A stretch of DNA of 64,000 nt from Rhynchosporium graminicola (lineage: Eukaryota; Ascomycota; Leotiomycetes; Helotiales; Ploettnerulaceae), in the NCBI GenBank assembly GCA_900074885.1, contig FJUW01000008.1:250495-314494 (forward strand), written 5' to 3'. The translations under genes and the position numbers were made by a program. The notes beneath the pieces are model-generated. The model did not search any database, had not been told where the DNA came from, and saw only the letters and a list, made by a program, of their open reading frames with translations. This document shows positions 59,845 through 64,000 of the stretch, piece after piece. The number at the start of each line of letters is the position of its first letter. Within the stretch, counting starts at the first letter, position 1.

Positions 59845-60423
59845 ATGTCTTCTCTTAACATAGTCTCATTCGATACAATCGATATCGAAGTCGCCTATCG
59901 GTGGAATAACCCCAGTGGAGGCACAGGGTACTACGCGTCTGTTGGATTCTGGTGCGGCGAATGGAATTCCGATCACGGTTCCGAATTAGGACCTTGTAAT
60001 TTTGATGATATTGAATCGTTGAAGACATATTTGCGAGGTACAAAATCAGCTTCCCCATGGGTATCTATAACCCATATTCCGGGCCAAATGCTCGAGATTC
60101 TGAAATCAACCTGGGGTGATCACGCCTCGGATCAAAATCATCAAGTCTATATTATTGACTTCCGGAAGCTTAAATTGTTTGATTCATCTTTTACAACCCG
60201 AGAACTTGCTGCTGGAATTCCGGGCACAGACTACTACAACTATCAAAACAATCGAGACGGCCTTAAAGGGATTTCGAACCATCACTGGCTTGTCCAGCAA
60301 TGGATTCCACCGTGTTGCATATTAGGCTCAGTGACTGTTGACGTTTTTCGGGGGGTCCTTTCCCATCATGGTATCAATTATAGTGGGTCTAGCAAATACC
60401 TCGACGAGGTAATCAAATGCTGA
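59845..60423 (+). CDS. DUF7587-like fungal protein (intact ORF)
   Basis: One exon of 192 residues runs from ATG to TGA without interruption. The core 'SASPWVSITHIPGQMLEIL' (Pro-Trp-Val-Ser-Ile-Thr), 'VYIIDFRKLKL' and 'NHHWLVQQWIPPCCILG' follow the order of the 'FISTT' domain of the gene at 41-42 kb: a strand ending in S/T, a second strand ending V-x-x-ID, and a final W/L-x-x-x-W-IP strand. It is shorter and has no extra domains. The pattern fits DUF7587-type or ADP-ribosyltransferase-like folds, which is inference. No signal peptide or membrane segment was seen. Unlike its neighbours it shows no stop. Confidence 0.6.
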   Translation: MSSLNIVSFDTIDIEVAYRWNNPSGGTGYYASVGFWCGEWNSDHGSELGPCNFDDIESLKTYLRGTKSASPWVSITHIPGQMLEILKSTWGDHASDQNHQVYIIDFRKLKLFDSSFTTRELAAGIPGTDYYNYQNNRDGLKGISNHHWLVQQWIPPCCILGSVTVDVFRGVLSHHGINYSGSSKYLDEVIKC

Positions 60424-62399
60424 TAGTATTTATAGTGCCTAGGCATGAGCGTCAACTCGGGCAGGACTGGGTGAATAATAAGACGCTTACCATGAACACA
60501 TGGGAGATATAGTTTGCGAGCTGCCAGAAAGCAAGATCTGATAAGAAATATTTTATAGTATAGTACGCCCGGCCTATTACTAACGAAGAGGATGGGTAGG
60601 TATTCTTTTGGTAGCTAATATTGAGAAAAAGGGATTGAAAAGAAGCTAAAGGTTGATGTGTTGGATCGGAAGAGGATGGGTAGGGGCTGGTAAATGGATG
60701 GATAGCTTTTTATTCCAGCGTTGATCTGAACAATGCCTTTATGATTCGACTAGTTCGACGCGAGAATGCGAAACCGGTCCTTGTTACTTATCTCAGGAGG
60801 TTTAGAGTACTGGACAGCTGATAATGAGTTGTGGAGTCTTTTGACGCCACGGTCGACAAGGCTGGTAACCTTTCCAAGAAGTATTAACTTATTGCTTATC
60901 ATAAGTCCAAAATAGACGAATTTGATCACGCTGCTGACATTTACTTATAATTGCGGATAAGAAAATATGTACTTTAAGTATTGACACTTTGACCTCAAAG
61001 TTGATGCGGGGTTTGCTATAATACAATGAATCTATATACAAAGTAGCATGATAACGTGTTTAGATCCGTCATAAAGTCTCCCCTCCGTCACTCCTAACGC
61101 CTTCGTCCTGCCCGCTTGTGTAGTATATCACGAGATGCCATCTAACCGAATCATTGTGAGAAGAACGTCGGCCTAAGCAAGAAGATCGATAGCAGGTGCT
61201 ATTTATGTTATTAACTTACATGTGATTGCTTCCGAGATGACTTACATAAGAGCGACGTTACTTTCGATGAGATGTTTCCCACTCCTTCTGATTAGATTGC
61301 TTGAAAGCATCTAAATTGCCTTCGCCTCCTCAAGGTCTTCATCGTTGTGCATTTTCAGACCGTATGAAAGCATAAAGTGAGATATGCTCTTAAATCCTGC
61401 CCGTTTTATCAATTGATTTTGAGACAGCTGATTGGACTCGATGTCAGAGGAAGACTTTGCGCTGTTTGAAGTGGATATGGGTGGTATTATGTCTACTATC
61501 ACCGTAGATGAGGTGTGTTTCTTTTTGGGTTGATCATCGTCACACTTGCGTTTCTAGGTTATGCTAATAAACTATTGCGCTACCCTTCAAGAACTCGAGT
61601 CGAAGATATCCACGTGAATTGGGTCCTTTCTAACGAGGCCTTTATTCCGCCTTCAAAAAGTCCTCCTGTTAAGGACGTTCTGCAAGCTTGCGCTGCTACT
61701 CTATAGTAACGAACATCGACAAGGTTATCAACAATAACTCTGAATTTTGGTCGTATCGGTGAACGTAATGACGTCGTCCGTCAGAAAGCCTCTTTGGCAT
61801 GGAGTGCGCCTATGGGATATTTGGTATTCCAATCCCTTGCATGCGACTTTCCGGCGGTACTATAAGTCTGTCACTATTCCTCTGCAAGTTGCCGCAAGGG
61901 AGGCCGGTGATTTAAGTGTTACTTATAGATGGTCATCACGATAGACACTTATACTGGATGCGAGAAATACGGCGAGCAGTTCGAAGTGCTATTCACTACG
62001 TTGAAAAGAATGCAGGGCCTGCCAAGTCTTGGTTTTGGTACTTGCACCTTTGGCGTGGACAGATTCAGAAGTAGTAATGTCAACACTATGGCGAGAACAG
62101 CGAACGACTGGATCCCTAGATTGCACCTGGCTGAAAATCTTGGAAGAAATTGCACAGCTTGACTGCTAGAGGGTAGTGGCTCAAGCTGGAAACTTTCCAT
62201 ACTCTAAGAAGTAGTAGCTACAGTGAAAACCAAGTCTCCTTCGTATGCTATATCTCCATAAGATATTGTGGCTGACGCATGGCTATAATCACGTGACCTC
62301 ACCACTGGAAGATAAAAATTCCGCTTCCGGAGACGCGATTTCGGTTTGATTAGGTAACTATTTGAGTCGGTAACCTGTATATTGTATTATCTACTATCA
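60424..62399. other. Intergenic; one weak decayed frame
   Basis: On the minus strand about 61502-61311 a frame with 'HFMLSYGLKMHNDEDLEEAKAI' has coding-like composition, but it lacks an ATG and ends in TAG; it may be a remnant of an unknown gene. Other frames (61747-62162) show no motif. Confidence 0.3.
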
Positions 62400-63587
62400 G
62401 TTGTCGTCTATTAGTTGTAGGAAATAGCTACTCTATTACAGATACACGGAAGAACCAGGCCTCCCAGCTTTACGTCGAATAGAGTAATACTACCGGATAA
62501 GCAGATCTAGCTTCTATTAACTCCTCTAACCACTAAAGAGCGGTTCTCTAAAGGGAGTGATAGGTCTGCTATAGCTTCTGCCTTCTAGATACTTAGATAG
62601 CATCAAGACTATTGCTCGATAGACCCCTAGATACTAATTCCACTGAAGCTAATATAATATAATCGTTTTCTTAAGCAATTGAAGTAATATCTAGTACTCC
62701 TCAGTTATATTAAGAACAAGCTCAGGTATACTGCTTCTTCCAGATAGCTATTAGAGTTATTACTAATAGCTAAGGTTTAACTACGATCCCATTTCTATGC
62801 TTTTATCGGTTCGCATACTAACGCTAGTCCGCGATTTTTTTACTGCTTCTGTCGCAGATAAGATCAGTAAACAACTGAAGGGTATCAGCCGCCGTGGAAA
62901 CTCATCTGCGGAGTATGCTACTCGGATAGCTTATAGCGGGTGCGCTCGGATATTCCTGAGGGAGGATAACCTAGATAGAGGCATAATAGCTATTCACCGG
63001 CGCGAACCTGATACGCAGTTCCAGCACTAAGATACGGAATATCCGGGCGTTATTCTAGAAGTGTCCTATTCATAAGATAGGAAAGATCTGAAAAAGCTTA
63101 CGTAGGATTATATTCAGTACTTAAATAGGGATATCAAAGTAGTTATTAGTATCGATATCAAGTATAGTAATACTAAGGAGGCAACGTTATCCGTTTGGCG
63201 ACCGCGGTATATTCGTAAGGATAGAGAGGAATTAGAAATCCTCGAGGCAGAAGCAATAGTTATATCCCAGGTACGTTATCTTCTGTATTATTAGGAGCGG
63301 AAGCTAAACTTAGGAAGGTATTTCGGGCCGGCGACAGGTCTTTAGATAATTTAACTAACGTCCTTAGTCTCAGCCTCGATAACTTCGCTACTGATGACTT
63401 AGTGATAAACAGGCAATTTGGAGGCTCGACAGATATTAGTATACTATACGAGAAACTTGCGCAATTTCTTAACACGGCCGAGGAGATGCAAAAGTCGCGG
63501 GAACTAGCGCAAGGGAGCAGAGGATATAGTGCAAAGTCGAAGCGGAAAACACGGAAGCGGAAACGCACTTCGAGTCCGCTCGACTAG
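62400..63587 (+). pseudogene. Conserved ascomycete protein with PD-(D/E)XK-like core, RIP-killed
   Basis: The frame from about 62797 to 63290 carries 'QYLNRDIKVVISIDIKYSN', 'EATLSVWRPRYIRKDREELE' and, before them, 'TEYPGVILEVSYS-stop-DRKDLKKL'. It has stops TAA 63028-63030, TAA 63073-63075 and TAG 63103-63105, where Gln, Gln and Trp are expected. After a frame change the C-terminal part reads 'LSLSLDNFATDDL' and 'YEKLAQFLNTAEEMQKSRE' with a basic tail to 63587. This is a common unnamed Pezizomycotina family; its D...E-V-x-Y/S core resembles PD-(D/E)XK nucleases, which is inference. The first 400 bases (62400-62796) are AT-rich and stop-filled, and probably contain the decayed 5' half. Confidence 0.65.
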
Positions 63588-64000
63588 CTTGGGTCTGCAG
63601 ATGAGGCAGAGCGCCAGAATCAGGAGGCGAAGGCCGAAGAGAGAATTAACGCAGCGGATAACGATTTCGGTGTTGGTAATCTGGTTGGAGCCCATGATCA
63701 AGCACTGCGACGCAGTACTAGGCAAAAACTCGGAGGGGGTTGAGCATTGGCTTTACCCTTCCTGAGCTAGAATTCGATACTCAGCCTTATCTGGCTGACG
63801 ACAAAATCCATTAGGCGCCGGATGATACAGTAAGCCAGGGCTCAACAAGCTTTTCTAAATCAGTATGTCAATCGTTGTTGCAAAGGAGAAAGAGAGGAGC
63901 TATAGGCCCGACCTTTGGAGACTCTTCCTTGAAAAGAGCTCTTGGAGGCTATGCAACGCGAAACGGGGGTTGTTTGCGATGTCCTTATGATACACGCAGA
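63588..64000. other. Intergenic at window end, nothing recognised
   Basis: Overlapping short frames without a motif; a gene continuing past the window cannot be excluded. Confidence 0.3.

Overview
The window looks like an accessory, repeat-rich block of a filamentous ascomycete (Pezizomycotina) nuclear genome. Introns are 45-90 bp with GTANGT-type donors and CTAAC/CTGAC branch sites. The protein families are typically fungal (2EXR, F-box, BTB, RNase III-like, dynamin-like, DUF7587-like, NFX1-type helicase). Many genes are inactivated by C-to-T changes at CpA, the signature of repeat-induced point mutation (RIP). The species cannot be named from sequence alone, and no housekeeping gene was recognised.

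Layout. 0-4 kb: an intact 2EXR gene and a small dead cysteine-containing gene. 4.1-9.8 kb: a degenerate satellite-like array (unit about 77 bp, each with a hairpin core), into which a Tc1/mariner element (6724-7973) and a small TA-flanked MITE (8463-8619) have inserted. 9.9-11.1 kb: F-box pseudogene. 12.1-14.3 kb: intact dynamin-like GTPase. 16.0-17.5 kb: intact RNase III-fold gene that appears to lack catalytic residues. 18.7-20.8 kb: a P-loop/HAD/phosphoribosyltransferase fusion with eight stops and no frameshift. 21-26.4 kb: three more decayed genes and a MITE related to the Tc1 element.

27.2-34.4 kb holds the largest gene: a 2,311-codon fusion of an SF1 NFX1-type zinc-finger helicase with three CbxX/CfqX AAA modules. 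It carries seven exons and twelve in-frame TAA/TAG stops. It converges on an intact HerA/FtsK-like ATPase (35.5-37.3 kb). At 38.0-38.2 kb lies an inverted, truncated second copy of the 18.7 kb kinase.

39-43.7 kb: an RNase H1-N/viroplasmin-domain gene, an intact 'FISTT' (DUF7587-like) gene and weak ORFs. 45.1-51.2 kb: two dead dynamin-like genes, with a third fragment at 56.4 kb. 52.0-54.0 kb: a nucleic-acid deaminase gene broken by one stop. 54.4-56.4 kb: AT-rich decayed DNA. 58.1-58.4 kb: an Ifi-6-16 (ISG12)-like remnant. 59.8-60.4 kb: an intact DUF7587-like ORF. 62.4-63.6 kb: a RIP-killed conserved fungal gene with PD-(D/E)XK-like motifs.

Functionally the content resembles a genome-conflict or defence island more than a metabolic cluster: dynamin GTPases, a ZNFX1-like helicase, a HerA-like ATPase, a nucleic-acid deaminase, an RNase III-like protein and an Ifi-6-16-like protein. 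That reading is inference from family membership. Genes that look intact: 2EXR, dynamin A, RNase III-like, HerA-like ATPase, and the two DUF7587-like genes.
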